Notes: a model not told the origin generated them from the letters alone. A stretch of 64,000 nucleotides of DNA from Sphingopyxis sp. LC81 (GCF_000756375.1 NZ_JNFD01000021.1:430529-494528); one strand, 5' to 3'; shown: positions 7,600 to 16,784, counted from the stretch's first letter. Translations and numbers: made by a program.

Positions 7600-8187
7600 A
7601 TGCCGACAGCGATCATGCTCAGCCTTCCCAACATCCTGACATTATCGCGTATCCTGGCGGTGCCGATCCTGCTGTTTCTGCTGTGGCCCGGGGTGGTCGA
7701 AGGGTCGCACCAGCCGAAGCCGATCGACTATGCGCTCGCCTTTGGCTTGTACTGCCTGATGGGCATTACCGATTATTTTGACGGTTATGTTGCACGCTCG
7801 CGCGGGATCGTGTCGCGGCTGGGGGCCTTCCTCGATCCGATCGCCGACAAGATCATGATCGCGGCGGTGATCCTGCTCCTTGTTTTTACGCGCGACATAT
7901 CGGGTTATCACGTCATCGCGGCGCTGATGATCCTGCTGCGCGAGATCATCGTGTCGGGCCTCCGCGAATTCCTCGCGACGCTGCAGGTATCGATGCCCGT
8001 GACGCAGCTTGCCAAATGGAAAACGACGTTCCAGCTCGTCGCGTTCGGCGCGCTGATCCTCGCGGGAGCGCTGCCGCAAATGGCGTGGATCAAGACCGTC
8101 GGGCTTGCCTCGCTGTGGGGCGCCGCGGTGCTGACGCTGATCACGGGCTGGGACTATCTGCGCGTTGGCCTGAAGCATATGGATTGA
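7600..8187 (+). CDS. pgsA: CDP-diacylglycerol--glycerol-3-phosphate 3-phosphatidyltransferase
   Basis: About 195 residues, inner-membrane enzyme of phosphatidylglycerol synthesis making PG-phosphate from CDP-diacylglycerol and glycerol-3-phosphate. The CDP-alcohol phosphotransferase motif D-G-x2-A-R-x8-G-x3-D-x3-D is complete: Asp61, Gly62, Ala65, Arg66, Gly75, Asp79 and Asp83. The N-terminus SLPNILTLSRILAVPI is typical of PgsA. The start is uncertain: a TTG at 7591 and ATGs at 7600 and 7615 are in frame, and GAAGGA at 7593-7598 does not decide between them. It is followed after 7 bases by moaD. Confidence 0.92.
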   Translation: MPTAIMLSLPNILTLSRILAVPILLFLLWPGVVEGSHQPKPIDYALAFGLYCLMGITDYFDGYVARSRGIVSRLGAFLDPIADKIMIAAVILLLVFTRDISGYHVIAALMILLREIIVSGLREFLATLQVSMPVTQLAKWKTTFQLVAFGALILAGALPQMAWIKTVGLASLWGAAVLTLITGWDYLRVGLKHMD

Positions 8188-8194
8188 ACATCGG

Positions 8195-8452
8195 ATGTCG
8201 CTGGAGATCGCCTATTTCGCCTGGGTGCGCGAACGCATGGGACTGGCCGATGAGACGGTCGACCTTCCGGCGAACGTCACGCATGTCGGCGCTTTGGTCG
8301 CATGGCTTGCGGCGCGCGATGCGCGCGGGCAAGTCGCTTTTGCCGAACCACAGCGCATCCGCGCCGCAATCGACGGCGTGATGATGGGCCTCGACGCGCC
8401 GCTCGCCGGCGCGCGCGAGGTCGCGCTGTTTCCGCCGGTGACGGGCGGATGA
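8195..8452 (+). CDS. moaD: Molybdopterin synthase sulfur-carrier subunit MoaD
   Basis: 85 residues with a ubiquitin-like fold and the essential C-terminal Gly-Gly (FPPVTGG) that is adenylated and thiocarboxylated to carry sulfur. It forms the heterotetrameric molybdopterin synthase with MoaE, converting cyclic pyranopterin monophosphate to molybdopterin. Its stop overlaps the MoaE start (ATGA), ensuring coupled synthesis of the two subunits. The moco genes moaC, moeA and moaB lie elsewhere in this window. Confidence 0.93.
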   Translation: MSLEIAYFAWVRERMGLADETVDLPANVTHVGALVAWLAARDARGQVAFAEPQRIRAAIDGVMMGLDAPLAGAREVALFPPVTGG

Positions 8453-8892
8453 TCCGCGTGGCGGTCCAGCCGGCGGCGATCGACATCGCCACCGAACTCG
8501 ACCTGCACGATGCGGGCGGGCATGGCGCGAGCGCCAGTTTTATCGGGCGGGTGCGCGGTGACGGCGATCTGACCGAGCTGTTCCTCGATCATCACCCCGC
8601 GATGACCGCGACGGGGCTGGCCGATCTGGCGCATGCCGCGGCCGATCGCTGGCAGCTTTCGGCGCTGACCCTGATCCACCGCGTCGGCGCAATGGTGCCG
8701 GGCGAGACGATCGTGTTTATCCTCGCCAGCAGCGCGCACCGCGCCGAGGCGTTGGCGGCGTGCGAGTTCCTGATCGACCGGCTGAAAACCGACGTCATGC
8801 TGTGGAAGCGTGAGACCTTTGCCGACGGGCGCATTCAGTGGGTCGAACCGCGCGAAGGCGATCAGGCGCGCGCGGAGAAATGGGGCGCTTAA
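8449..8892 (+). CDS. moaE: Molybdopterin synthase catalytic subunit MoaE
   Basis: 147 residues, the usual length. It takes sulfur from the MoaD thiocarboxylate to build the dithiolene of molybdopterin. Family marks are SFIGRVRGDG near residue 31, LFLDHHPAM, LIHRVGAMVPGE, and the C-terminal DRLKTDVMLWKRE with the active-site lysines. The start is the ATG overlapping the moaD stop by 4 bases. An in-frame ORF opens further upstream inside moaD but is not family-like. Its stop overlaps by 4 bases the stop of the convergent oxyR gene. Confidence 0.94.
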   Translation: MIRVAVQPAAIDIATELDLHDAGGHGASASFIGRVRGDGDLTELFLDHHPAMTATGLADLAHAAADRWQLSALTLIHRVGAMVPGETIVFILASSAHRAEALAACEFLIDRLKTDVMLWKRETFADGRIQWVEPREGDQARAEKWGA

Positions 8893-9794
8893 TCCGCCTG
8901 ATGTTTGCGGAAAATGTCGGCGAGCATCCGGAATTCCTCGGCACGCGGGCTGCCCTTGCGCCACACCAGCGCGATCGTGCGCCAGTCGTGCTCCGAATCG
9001 AGCGGGCGGGTGTCGATGTCGGTGTGGTCGAGGATGCCGGCCTCGATGGCCATTTGGGGAAGCATCGTGATGCCGAGCCCATTGTCGACCATCTGCACCA
9101 GTGTATGCAGCGAGGTTCCCATCATCCGCGCACCGGCGCGCAGTTCGGGGCGGTTGCACGCGGCGAGGACATGGTCTTTCAGGCAATGGCCATCCTCAAG
9201 CATCAGCATCTGCGCGGGGTCGATCTGGTCGGCGCTGACCATCGCGGGCAGGTCCTCCGACTGGTCGCCCGGAAAAGCGACGAACAATGCATCGTCGAAC
9301 AAATTCTCAGCCTCGACGTCGCCGCACGCGTAGGGGAGCGCGAGCAGGACGCAATCGACGGTGCCGTGGTGCAGCGATTCGCACGCCTGCGCGCTCGGTT
9401 CCTCGCGGAGGAAAAGCTTGAGCGACGGGCGCTCCTTGCGAAGCCGCGGCAAGAGGCCGGGAAGGAGGAAGGGGGCGATCGTCGGAATGACGCTCATCCG
9501 CAGTTCGCCGACGAGCGGCGCGGCCGCGGCGGCGGCCATGTCGGCCAGTTCCTCGGCCTCGCGCAGCACGCGGTGTGCCTTTTCGACGATCGCGTTGCCG
9601 AGCCCGGTGAAGCGGACGACGCGGCGGGTGCGTTCGACGAGCGTCTGGCCAAGCAGCGTTTCAAGCTCGCGGATGCCCGCCGACAGCGTCGACTGGGTGA
9701 CGTTGCAGGCGTCGGCGGCGCGGCCGAAATGGCCATGTTCGTGGAGCGCGACGAGATATTGCATCTGTTTCAGCGAGGGGAGGTAATTGTGCAT
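8889..9794 (-). CDS. oxyR: LysR-family hydrogen peroxide sensor OxyR
   Basis: 301 residues. The N-terminal winged helix-turn-helix (about 6-65, with GHFGRAADACNVTQSTLSAG) is followed by a substrate-binding-like domain. The redox pair is visible: Cys204 in LEDGHCLKDH and Cys213 in AACNRP, nine residues apart as Cys199/Cys208 in E. coli OxyR. Peroxide should form a disulfide and turn on antioxidant genes. It is not next to a catalase or ahpC in this window; a peroxiredoxin and a glutathione peroxidase lie at 13972 and 44715. Target genes cannot be assigned from the sequence. Confidence 0.9.
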   Translation of the reverse strand: MHNYLPSLKQMQYLVALHEHGHFGRAADACNVTQSTLSAGIRELETLLGQTLVERTRRVVRFTGLGNAIVEKAHRVLREAEELADMAAAAAAPLVGELRMSVIPTIAPFLLPGLLPRLRKERPSLKLFLREEPSAQACESLHHGTVDCVLLALPYACGDVEAENLFDDALFVAFPGDQSEDLPAMVSADQIDPAQMLMLEDGHCLKDHVLAACNRPELRAGARMMGTSLHTLVQMVDNGLGITMLPQMAIEAGILDHTDIDTRPLDSEHDWRTIALVWRKGSPRAEEFRMLADIFRKHQAD

Positions 9795-9930
9795 TGATCG
9801 GATGTAGCAATTATTGAGGCGGTTTTGAACAAGTTTGCCGATTAAAATTCGTGGCCATAATGGCGGCGTTTATTGTCGTTTTCCGCGTCGCCGTGATAGC
9901 TATTCCCGATCAACCGGCGCGGAGGGGCGG

Positions 9931-10398
9931 ATGGCAGTTTCCCGTTTTCTGATTGGCGGCGTCGCAAGCGCGCTGTTGCTGACCGGCGGGCTCTTCATGT
10001 GGAAGGGCTATACGCAGATCGTCGAGGAAGAAGTGCTACCCGATCCGCCGCCCGCCTTGCCGGCGATCCCGGTCGCGGCAGCGGGAGCACCCAAGCGCGG
10101 GCCCGCACCGCCGGCGCTACCGGCGGCCAAGGAGGCGTCGCGCGAGGAAAGGCGTTTCAATCGCTTCGACCGCGACCGCAACGACCGGATCAGCCGCGTC
10201 GAACTGATGTCGTCGCGCACCGCGGCCTTCCGCAAGCTCGATAAGGACGGCAATAATCTGCTGACCTTCGAGGAATGGGCGGCGGCGACGGGGCAACGCT
10301 TTGCCGGGGCGGACGGCGACAAGTCGGGCGATCTGACGCGCGCGGAATTCTCGACGACAGCGCCGAAGCAGGCGGCGAAACCCAAGTGTAGTTGCTAG
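9931..10398 (+). CDS. Membrane-anchored EF-hand protein
   Basis: 155 residues. An N-terminal hydrophobic segment (residues 5-25) works as signal anchor, followed by a Pro/Ala-rich linker (about 38-68). Three EF-hand calcium loops follow: residues 80-91 ([12 protein letters not shown]), 104-115 ([12 protein letters not shown]) and 128-139 ([12 protein letters not shown]), all with acidic residues at the ligand positions. It ends in CSC. It probably senses or buffers Ca2+ in the periplasm, but no partner is evident. GGAGGGG at 9921-9927 marks this ATG against an upstream TTG at 9835. Converges on trmFO with a 4-base overlap. Confidence 0.85.
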   Translation: MAVSRFLIGGVASALLLTGGLFMWKGYTQIVEEEVLPDPPPALPAIPVAAAGAPKRGPAPPALPAAKEASREERRFNRFDRDRNDRISRVELMSSRTAAFRKLDKDGNNLLTFEEWAAATGQRFAGADGDKSGDLTRAEFSTTAPKQAAKPKCSC

Positions 10399-11741
10399 GC
10401 AGCGACGCCGTCGGCCTGCTTGATCCACGCCGCGAGTGAAGCACCGGCGCGCGCGGTGTAGCCCAGCTTGCGGTCCTTCTTGCGCACATCTTCTGCGAGC
10501 GGCGGGAAAAGACCGAAATTGACGTTCATCGGCTGGTAGCTCGCGGCATCGGCGCCACCGGTGATGTGGCCAAGCAGCGCGCCGAGTGCGGTTTCGGGCG
10601 GCGGCGGTGCGAGGTCGCGTCCGGCGAGCTCCGCGGCGGCAAAGCGCGCGGCGATCAGCCCGATCGCAGCGCTTTCGACATAGCCTTCGCAGCCGGTGAT
10701 CTGCCCCGCGAAGCGGATGTACGGCGCCGATTTGAGGCGGAGCTGCGCGTCTAGCAATTCGGGCGAGCGGATGAAGCTGTTACGGTGGAGGCCGCCGAGG
10801 CGCGCGAATTCGGCCTTTTCGAGACCAGGGATGGTGCGGAACAGCTCAACCTGCGCGGCATGTTTGAGCTTGGTCTGGAAACCGACCATGTTCCAGAGCG
10901 TGCCGAGCGCATTGTCCTGGCGGAGTTGGACGACCGCATAGGGCCAGCGCCCGGTGCGCGGATTATCGAGGCCGACGCCTTTCATCGGGCCGAAGCGCAG
11001 CGTTTCGGGACCGCGCTCGGCCATCACCTCGATCGGCATGCAGCCTTCAAAATAAGGCGTGTCCTTTTCCCAGTCCTTGAACTCGGTCTTGTCGCCGTCG
11101 ACGAGTCCCTGGACGAAGGCGTGATACTGGTCCTTGTCCATCGGGCAGTTGATATAATCCTTGCCGTCGCCGATCGGCCCGACCTTGTCCCAGCGGCTCG
11201 CCATCCACGCGATGTCCATGTCGATGCTCTCGCGGTAGACGATAGGGGCGATCGCGTCGAAGAAGGCGAGGGCGTCCTTGCCCGTCGCGGTGCCGATGCT
11301 CGAGGCGAGGCCGGCAGCGGTGAGCGGGCCTGTCGCAACGATGGTCAGCCCCTCGGTCGGTAGTGTGTCTATGCGTTCGCGGACGATGACGATATTCGGA
11401 TGGTTTTCGAGCGCGCGGGTAACGCCGCCCGAGAAAAGGTCGCGGTCGACCGCGAGCGCCGACCCCGCGGGCACCTTGTGGAAATCGGCCTCGCGCATGA
11501 TGATCGAGCCGAGCGTGCGCATTTCGCGGTGGAGCAGGCCGACGGCATTGCTGTCGCCATCGTCGCTACGAAAGCTGTTCGAGCACACCATTTCGGCGAG
11601 CGCGTCGCCCTGATGCGCCGGGGTCATGTCGCCGCCCCCGCGCATCTCGGATAGGCGAACGCGAAACCCCGCCTCGGCGAGCTGCCATGCCGCCTCGGAT
11701 CCGGCGAGACCGCCGCCGATGATGTGAATATCGTATGTCAT
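10395..11741 (-). CDS. trmFO: Methylenetetrahydrofolate--tRNA-(uracil-5-)-methyltransferase TrmFO
   Basis: 448 residues, full length. It makes 5-methyluridine at position 54 of tRNA with a flavin cofactor and methylene-THF as carbon source. The N-terminal dinucleotide-binding motif [12 protein letters not shown] (7-18) binds FAD, and [12 protein letters not shown] holds Cys53, equivalent to a reactive Cys of the B. subtilis enzyme. The C-terminal part carries [16 protein letters not shown], also typical. Folate-dependent TrmFO replaces SAM-dependent TrmA in many alphaproteobacteria. Single gene, divergent from the YhhN-family gene. Confidence 0.96.
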   Translation of the reverse strand: MTYDIHIIGGGLAGSEAAWQLAEAGFRVRLSEMRGGGDMTPAHQGDALAEMVCSNSFRSDDGDSNAVGLLHREMRTLGSIIMREADFHKVPAGSALAVDRDLFSGGVTRALENHPNIVIVRERIDTLPTEGLTIVATGPLTAAGLASSIGTATGKDALAFFDAIAPIVYRESIDMDIAWMASRWDKVGPIGDGKDYINCPMDKDQYHAFVQGLVDGDKTEFKDWEKDTPYFEGCMPIEVMAERGPETLRFGPMKGVGLDNPRTGRWPYAVVQLRQDNALGTLWNMVGFQTKLKHAAQVELFRTIPGLEKAEFARLGGLHRNSFIRSPELLDAQLRLKSAPYIRFAGQITGCEGYVESAAIGLIAARFAAAELAGRDLAPPPPETALGALLGHITGGADAASYQPMNVNFGLFPPLAEDVRKKDRKLGYTARAGASLAAWIKQADGVAA

Positions 11742-11815
11742 TTACCGTATCCGTTGACTTGCCCTGCGTGCGCCGCGCACTAGGCCGGTTGAAAGCAAGA
11801 TGCAAAGGGATGACG

Positions 11816-12481
11816 ATGAGCGGGGAGAGAGGGTGGGATCGGGCGCGCTGGTTGTGGCTATTGGCACTGGCCGGCGGGATCAGCTTTTTCGTGGCGGCCT
11901 ATCTGCGGCTCGACGGCCCGGTCATCTGGGCGTGGAAGACGAGCGGCGTCGGCTTGCTGGCGGTTTGGGCGGCGGCGAATGCGCGCGAAAAGAACGGCTG
12001 GCTGATCGCAGCCGCGCTCGGTTTCGGTGCGCTCGGCGATTATCTGCTCGATGCGAAGGGGCTCGAGACCGGTGCGGTGGCGTTCGTGGTGGGACATGTC
12101 ATCGCGATCACCCTCTATCTGATGAACCGGCGGGCACAGATGACGCCGTCGCAGCGGCTGCTGGGCTGGCTGACCATGCCCGCGACGCTGGCGATCGTCT
12201 GGGGCATGCTGAGCCCCGCGCCGGGCTGGTGGCATGCCGCGGTCTATTCGCTGTTCGTCGCCGCGATGGCCGCGGCCGCATGGACCAGCCGCTTTCCGCG
12301 CTATCGCACAGGGATCGGCGCGATGTTGTTCCTTGCCAGCGATCTCTTCATCTTTGCGGGCGAGGGCGGGGTTTTGTCCAAGGACGTCACGATGTGGCTC
12401 GTCTGGCCGCTCTATTTCGCGGGGCAGGCGTTGATCGCATGGGGCGTGGTCAGCACGCTGGCGAAAGAAGCGCGCGCCTGA
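11816..12481 (+). CDS. YhhN-family integral membrane protein (lysoplasmalogenase-like)
   Basis: 221 residues with about eight predicted transmembrane helices and short loops. The pattern GALGDYLLD near residue 75, the following FVVGHVIAITLYLM and the later MLFLASDLFIFA are characteristic of the YhhN/TMEM86 family. Characterised members hydrolyse the vinyl ether bond of lysoplasmalogens, but the bacterial substrate is usually unknown. AAAGGG at 11804-11809 lies 6 bases before the ATG at 11816, which is preferred to the ATG two codons upstream and to the long extension from 11735. It converges on the next gene with no gap. Confidence 0.82.
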   Translation: MSGERGWDRARWLWLLALAGGISFFVAAYLRLDGPVIWAWKTSGVGLLAVWAAANAREKNGWLIAAALGFGALGDYLLDAKGLETGAVAFVVGHVIAITLYLMNRRAQMTPSQRLLGWLTMPATLAIVWGMLSPAPGWWHAAVYSLFVAAMAAAAWTSRFPRYRTGIGAMLFLASDLFIFAGEGGVLSKDVTMWLVWPLYFAGQALIAWGVVSTLAKEARA

Positions 12482-12943
12482 TCAGGAGGGCGGCGCCGCC
12501 TCGCCGACGAGCAGCGCTTCGATGTCCGAGACAGGGCGGTCGGTCATGGCCTTGACATGCTCGCCGACAAGGCGGGCGCTCACCTCCTTGTGCCAGAGCG
12601 GGCGCAGTTCGCCCATCGTGCGCGCGGGCGCGATCACGACCAGCGCGTCGAACTTGCCCGCGAGCGCCATCGCGTTGACCTTTTCGGCAAGGTCGCGCGC
12701 GAAGCGGTCTTCCTCCTGTTGGTGGAAATCGGGCTCGCCCATCGTGCCGCCGGGAAGGCCGGTCCCGGCAGGGGCGGGCGACTGGCCCGAAGCGTCGGTC
12801 TTGATGTCGCTGTCCTTGCGGTCTTCGCGTTCCTGATGCGAGGTCGTGCGCAGGTCGATCTGCCGCGCGTCGCCTTCATTACGCAGGAACAGAGCCTTGC
12901 GGCCATCGGCGACGAGGACGAGGGTGTTGGGGGCGAGGGTCAT
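12482..12943 (-). CDS. Host attachment protein family (PF10116-like)
   Basis: 153 residues, soluble. It has the family features: an N-terminal strand with VADGRKALFLRN, a disordered acidic middle (HQEREDRKDSDIKTD), then FHQQEEDRFARDLAEKVNAMALAGKFDALVVIAPARTMGELRP. The fold resembles release-factor eRF1 domain 1 and archaeal L7Ae-binding partners. The family name comes from an Agrobacterium attachment mutant, and the biochemical role is not known. GAAGGAG lies before the ATG. A possible EcfG-type promoter (GAAAC-N17-CGTT, 12994-12969) is just upstream, which would fit stress-phase expression. Confidence 0.83.
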   Translation of the reverse strand: MTLAPNTLVLVADGRKALFLRNEGDARQIDLRTTSHQEREDRKDSDIKTDASGQSPAPAGTGLPGGTMGEPDFHQQEEDRFARDLAEKVNAMALAGKFDALVVIAPARTMGELRPLWHKEVSARLVGEHVKAMTDRPVSDIEALLVGEAAPPS

Positions 12944-12968
12944 GCTGTTGCTCCTTCTTCAAGACAGC

Positions 12969-12994
12969 AACGCATGGGCTATCGCGGAAGTTTC
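12969..12994 (-). promoter_or_regulatory. Weak EcfG-type promoter candidate
   Basis: On the minus strand GAAAC (12994-12990) and CGTT (12972-12969) are separated by 17 bases, about 25 bases before the start of the host-attachment-family gene. The -35 element has one mismatch to GGAAC, so it is weaker than the site at 838-863. Confidence 0.35.
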
Positions 12995-12995
12995 G

Positions 12996-13838
12996 CTATC
13001 CGTCCCACGCCGCGATCGTCGTGCGGTGGAGCAAGCGATCGTAGCCGTCGTAGCCCCCGGTCGCGTGGTGAAGCACCGAGCGATTGTCCCACATGATCAA
13101 CATGTCGGGTTCCCATATGTGGCTGTAGCGAAATTCCTCGCGCCCCTGCCACTGGATCATTTCGTACAGGAGCGGCAGGCCTTCGCTATCATCGAGGCCG
13201 TCAAAGCCGATGATATATCCCGCGCAGCCGAACAGCCCCAGGCGACCCGTCTCGGGATGGGCGCGGACGAATGGGTGAAGCTGCGTGTCGAGCGCCTCCT
13301 CGCCCGATCGGATATCCATGCTCCGATCCTTGTCGTTCGCGCCATACATGCCCGAGGGGGCGTAGCCGGCGCGCGCGCTGTGGATCGCCTGCAGCCCCTC
13401 GATGCGCCCGCGAAGGTCGGCGGGCATCGCGTCGAGCGCGGCGTGCTGGTTGGAAAATTCGGTGTTGCCGCCGACCGGCGGGACGGTGATGCCGAACAGG
13501 CAGGTGCCCGCGGGCGGCCGCGCCTGAAAACTCCAGTCGCTGTGCCAGTTTTCGGCGAAAAGCGGCGCCGTCTCGTCGGCCTTGCGCTTCACGGCGATGA
13601 TATGCTCGTGGCCCGCGATTGGGCGGATGAACGGGTCGTCGCCGAAGCCGCCGAAATAGCCGGTAAAACGCTCCAGATCATCATCGCTCATCTTCTGATC
13701 GGGAAAGGCCAGGACATGATGGTCGAGCCACGCCGCACGGATTTCGGCGATGGTTTCGGGGGCGAGCGGCTGCGTCAGGTCGACGCCGGTCACGCGTGCG
13801 CCGCACGCCTGACCGCTGGGGGTGATGGCTAGCGTCAT
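12996..13838 (-). CDS. TauD/TfdA-family Fe(II)/2-oxoglutarate dioxygenase
   Basis: 280 residues. The iron ligands are visible: His99 and Asp101 in NWHSDWSF, and the distal His (257 or 258) in RSVLHHATGGY, with Arg272 in LLHRTT to bind 2-oxoglutarate. The N-terminus GARVTGVDLTQPL is the usual family start. The family removes sulfonate, aryloxy or alkyl-sulfate groups from small substrates. No sulfonate transporter or ssi-type genes are adjacent, so the substrate cannot be named. Divergent from the peroxiredoxin gene. Confidence 0.87.
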   Translation of the reverse strand: MTLAITPSGQACGARVTGVDLTQPLAPETIAEIRAAWLDHHVLAFPDQKMSDDDLERFTGYFGGFGDDPFIRPIAGHEHIIAVKRKADETAPLFAENWHSDWSFQARPPAGTCLFGITVPPVGGNTEFSNQHAALDAMPADLRGRIEGLQAIHSARAGYAPSGMYGANDKDRSMDIRSGEEALDTQLHPFVRAHPETGRLGLFGCAGYIIGFDGLDDSEGLPLLYEMIQWQGREEFRYSHIWEPDMLIMWDNRSVLHHATGGYDGYDRLLHRTTIAAWDG

Positions 13839-13971
13839 GCCGCAATGCTGCGCCGATCGGGGCGCGGGGTCAATCGGGCGCGGCGATCAGGCGGGGATCG
13901 GTGTAGACGCCGCCGCATTTATCCATCATCCTGAGCCACTGGCAGCGCTTGCCCAAGGTGGAGAACCGCAG

Positions 13972-14532
13972 ATGAAAACCCTGATGAAGATTGCGATGTC
14001 GTTTGGCCTTGGTCTGTCACTCGCGGTCGTTCCGGCGCAGGGTATCGCTGCCCTCCAGCAGGGCGCGAAGGCGCCCGACTTCACCCTGAACGCTGCGCAG
14101 GGCGGCAAACCCTTCGTCCTGTCATTGAAACAGACGCTGAAGAAGGGGCCCGTCGTGCTCTATTTCTTCCCTGCTGCCTTTACGCCGGGCTGTACGATGG
14201 AAGCGCATCTGTTTGCCGAATCGAGCGACGATTTCAACCGGCTGGGCGCCCGCGTCGTTGGCGTCACCGCCGGCAACATCGAACGCGTCGCCGAATTTTC
14301 CAAATCCGAATGCCGCGACAAATTTGCCGTCGCCGCCGATCCGGGTGCGAAGATCGCCGCGAAATATGATTCAACGATGCGGCGCCCCGACGGCACGACG
14401 CTTTCCAACCGGACATCCTATGTCATCGCGCCGAACGGAACGATCCTGCTGAGCTACACCGACAGCAAGCCGCAGGCGCATGTCGAAAAGACGATGGCGG
14501 CGGTTCGCGCGTGGAAGGCCCGGCAGCGCTGA
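13972..14532 (+). CDS. Exported peroxiredoxin (AhpC/TSA, BCP-like)
   Basis: 186 residues with a signal peptide (about residues 1-27, MKTLMKIAMSFGLGLSLAVVP), so expected in the periplasm. The thioredoxin-fold active site PAAFTPGCTMEAH contains the peroxidatic Cys74; the BCP-type second Cys five residues later is absent, but Cys114 in KSECRDK could resolve the sulfenic acid. It should reduce hydroperoxides with thiol reductant delivered across the membrane. GGAGAA at 13960-13965 fixes the start; the longer frame from 13822 runs over the divergent gene. Confidence 0.88.
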   Translation: MKTLMKIAMSFGLGLSLAVVPAQGIAALQQGAKAPDFTLNAAQGGKPFVLSLKQTLKKGPVVLYFFPAAFTPGCTMEAHLFAESSDDFNRLGARVVGVTAGNIERVAEFSKSECRDKFAVAADPGAKIAAKYDSTMRRPDGTTLSNRTSYVIAPNGTILLSYTDSKPQAHVEKTMAAVRAWKARQR

Positions 14533-14563
14533 TTTGGGTTCGGGCGTCGATAGCGGTCAGCCG

Positions 14564-16633
14564 CTACTTTGGGGTGCCGCTGTAACCCGCGGCTTTCCGC
14601 AGTTCGTTTGCGTCCATCACATAGCCGTCGCTCACAACCGTCACCACGCGGCGGAGCGCGCCGAGGTCGGTCGAGGGGTCGCCGTCGACTAAAACCAGGT
14701 CGGCTTCCTTGCCCACCGCGATCGAGCCGGTGCGCTTGTCGGCGCCGACGACGCGCGCGGGGACGATGGTGGCGCTCTGGATGGCTTCGGCGGGGCTGAA
14801 GCCGGCCTGCTGGTAGATTTCGAGTTCGCGGATCAGCTCGATCCCCCAGCCGTCGGTGCCGGCGACGATGGGCACGCCCGCCTTGTGCAGCTTGCCGACC
14901 AACTGGACCATTTTCGCATAACTCTTGCGGTAATCGTCGCGCGTCAGCCCTTCGACCAGCGGATAGCCGCCGGCGGTGAACGTCGAGCGTTCAAGGACGG
15001 GGGAAATGATGCCCATATAGGGTGCGTAGGCAGGTTGGGGTTTCCCGCCGTCCTGCGTGAGCATGCCCTCGAAAATGACGATCGTCGGATCGACGAGCGT
15101 TTTCTTGGCCGCAAGGTCGGCCACGAAGCGCGACATCACGGGTCCGTCGAGATCGACATCCTTGAAATATCGCGCGGGCCCTTCGACGCGTTGCCGCGTG
15201 TTGGCTTTGTCGATCACCTCGCGCGGCATCGATTCCATCACCACGAAGTTGAGGTGGGTGAGCTCGTCATAGCCCGCAGCGACGGCTTCGCTGGGCTTCA
15301 TCGTCGCGGGCACATGGCCGTGGACATGCAGGCCGAGCCGGTGCGCCTCCGCCGCGGCGGGCGCGATCCACGCCGGATTCATTGAGGTGTAGAATTTGAC
15401 GCCCCACAGTCCGGCGTTCTTGACGCGCCGCACCGCGGCGACGGCTTCGTCGGCGCTGCTGACGACTTCGGCGCCCTGCGCCGCAAGCGGGTCTTTCTTG
15501 TCGATAATGACCGAGATGAACGGCTCGCCCATCAGCAGGCTGCCGTCGGCGCGGCGCTTGGTCGCCTCGACCGCGCGGTCGAAGGTCGTGCCGGGGCTGC
15601 GGAAGCTGGTGATCCCGTTGGCCATGTTCGAGAGCACGTCCCAATCATCGCCGATGTGGAGATGGCTGTCCCAGATGCCCGGCACCAGCGTCTTGCCGCG
15701 CCCGTCGATGACCCGCGCTCCGGGAGGCGCTTTCAGCGATCCCGCCGCGCCGACAGCAGCAATCTTGCCGTCCTGCGCGAGCACTGCGCGGGCGGGAAGG
15801 AACACGCCCTTGTCGGCGTCGAACAGCTGGACATTGTCGAACAGCACGGGGGCCTTCGCGGCGGGCGAAAGGAAGCGTTTGGCGATGCCCGAAACCGCTT
15901 CGGCGGTCGCCGCTTCCTGCGCGTTGCGCAGCTGCTTCAGCGCGCCCTCATATCCCGCCGGAATCACCGAGATATAGCTGATGTCGGCGAAATAGCGCTT
16001 GTTCTCGTCGAGCCAGATGGGGAGCGGCGAGGGCAGGATACCGCTGACGAAGGCGAGCTGAACCTTCTTGGGGCCGCCGGGTCCTTGGATCGTCTGCACC
16101 GGGCCGAAGGTCATGCGTCCCTTGCCGCTCGGCAGGAAATTCAGCCCGGCATCGCCCGCCTCCGCGAGCGCGTCGATCAGCGGGGCGTTCGCGATGCCGA
16201 CGCCGCCGGCGGGGATATACCAGCCACCGGAGGGCGCCTCGCCCGAATCATTCGCCGTTCTCCAGTTCGCGCGGCCGTTCGCGACGCGAAACTCCTCGGC
16301 GGCGTCGCCCGAGGTGGTGACGCCGCGGACGGTCAGCGCGTTGATCGCGCCGCCCGGCCCGAAGGTCGTCACCTGATCCATCTCGGTGATCCAGCCGCGC
16401 AATTCCTGTGACCAGCGATAGGCGGTGCGGCCGTCGGGGAGTTGCCAGCGCCACTGGCTGCCGTGCTGGCCCGCTTCGGACACGACGACATACTGCACCG
16501 CGTCGGCGGGCGGCTTCAGCAACTGTTCCTTGGGCACGGGTTTCGATTGTGCGACGGGGGCGGCGGTTTCATGCGCATAAACCGGACCGGATGCGGCCGA
16601 GGCCAGCAGGGCGGCAATCAAAACGAGGCGCAT
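14564..16633 (-). CDS. Secreted amidohydrolase-family metallohydrolase
   Basis: 689 residues with a signal peptide (cleavage after VYA, residue 20). Residues 40-250 form an extra N-terminal region of no recognised function. A typical amidohydrolase composite domain follows: RVIDGRGKTLVPGIWDSHLHIGDD with metal ligands His324 and His326, GLHVHGHVP, and TDGWGIELIRELE near the end. The tail TGSIAVGKEADLVLVDGDP is the usual C-terminal barrel strand. Related exported enzymes cleave dipeptides or cyclic amides. No neighbour suggests the substrate. The N-terminal region makes it longer than ordinary members (about 400-450). Confidence 0.85.
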   Translation of the reverse strand: MRLVLIAALLASAASGPVYAHETAAPVAQSKPVPKEQLLKPPADAVQYVVVSEAGQHGSQWRWQLPDGRTAYRWSQELRGWITEMDQVTTFGPGGAINALTVRGVTTSGDAAEEFRVANGRANWRTANDSGEAPSGGWYIPAGGVGIANAPLIDALAEAGDAGLNFLPSGKGRMTFGPVQTIQGPGGPKKVQLAFVSGILPSPLPIWLDENKRYFADISYISVIPAGYEGALKQLRNAQEAATAEAVSGIAKRFLSPAAKAPVLFDNVQLFDADKGVFLPARAVLAQDGKIAAVGAAGSLKAPPGARVIDGRGKTLVPGIWDSHLHIGDDWDVLSNMANGITSFRSPGTTFDRAVEATKRRADGSLLMGEPFISVIIDKKDPLAAQGAEVVSSADEAVAAVRRVKNAGLWGVKFYTSMNPAWIAPAAAEAHRLGLHVHGHVPATMKPSEAVAAGYDELTHLNFVVMESMPREVIDKANTRQRVEGPARYFKDVDLDGPVMSRFVADLAAKKTLVDPTIVIFEGMLTQDGGKPQPAYAPYMGIISPVLERSTFTAGGYPLVEGLTRDDYRKSYAKMVQLVGKLHKAGVPIVAGTDGWGIELIRELEIYQQAGFSPAEAIQSATIVPARVVGADKRTGSIAVGKEADLVLVDGDPSTDLGALRRVVTVVSDGYVMDANELRKAAGYSGTPK

Positions 16634-16734
16634 CTTCTATCTCCCCCATGCACGGACGGTGCAAAGCCCGACACTGGTAGGAGTTTTTCGGTGTGCGAAG
16701 CAAGATGCGACCAACGCCGACGAGCGTTCGATCA

Positions 16735-16771
16735 AAAGGGTGCCGCTCGCGTTCTAACAGTCGCACCCTTT
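16735..16771 (-). terminator. Probable terminator of the gyrA-DUF952 transcript
   Basis: A 9-bp perfect inverted repeat (AAAGGGTGC and complement) encloses a 19-base loop. On the minus strand it is followed by TTTTGATC, and it lies 14 bases after the DUF952 stop. The loop is long, so strength is uncertain. Confidence 0.5.
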
Positions 16772-16784
16772 CGTGGGACGCCGA

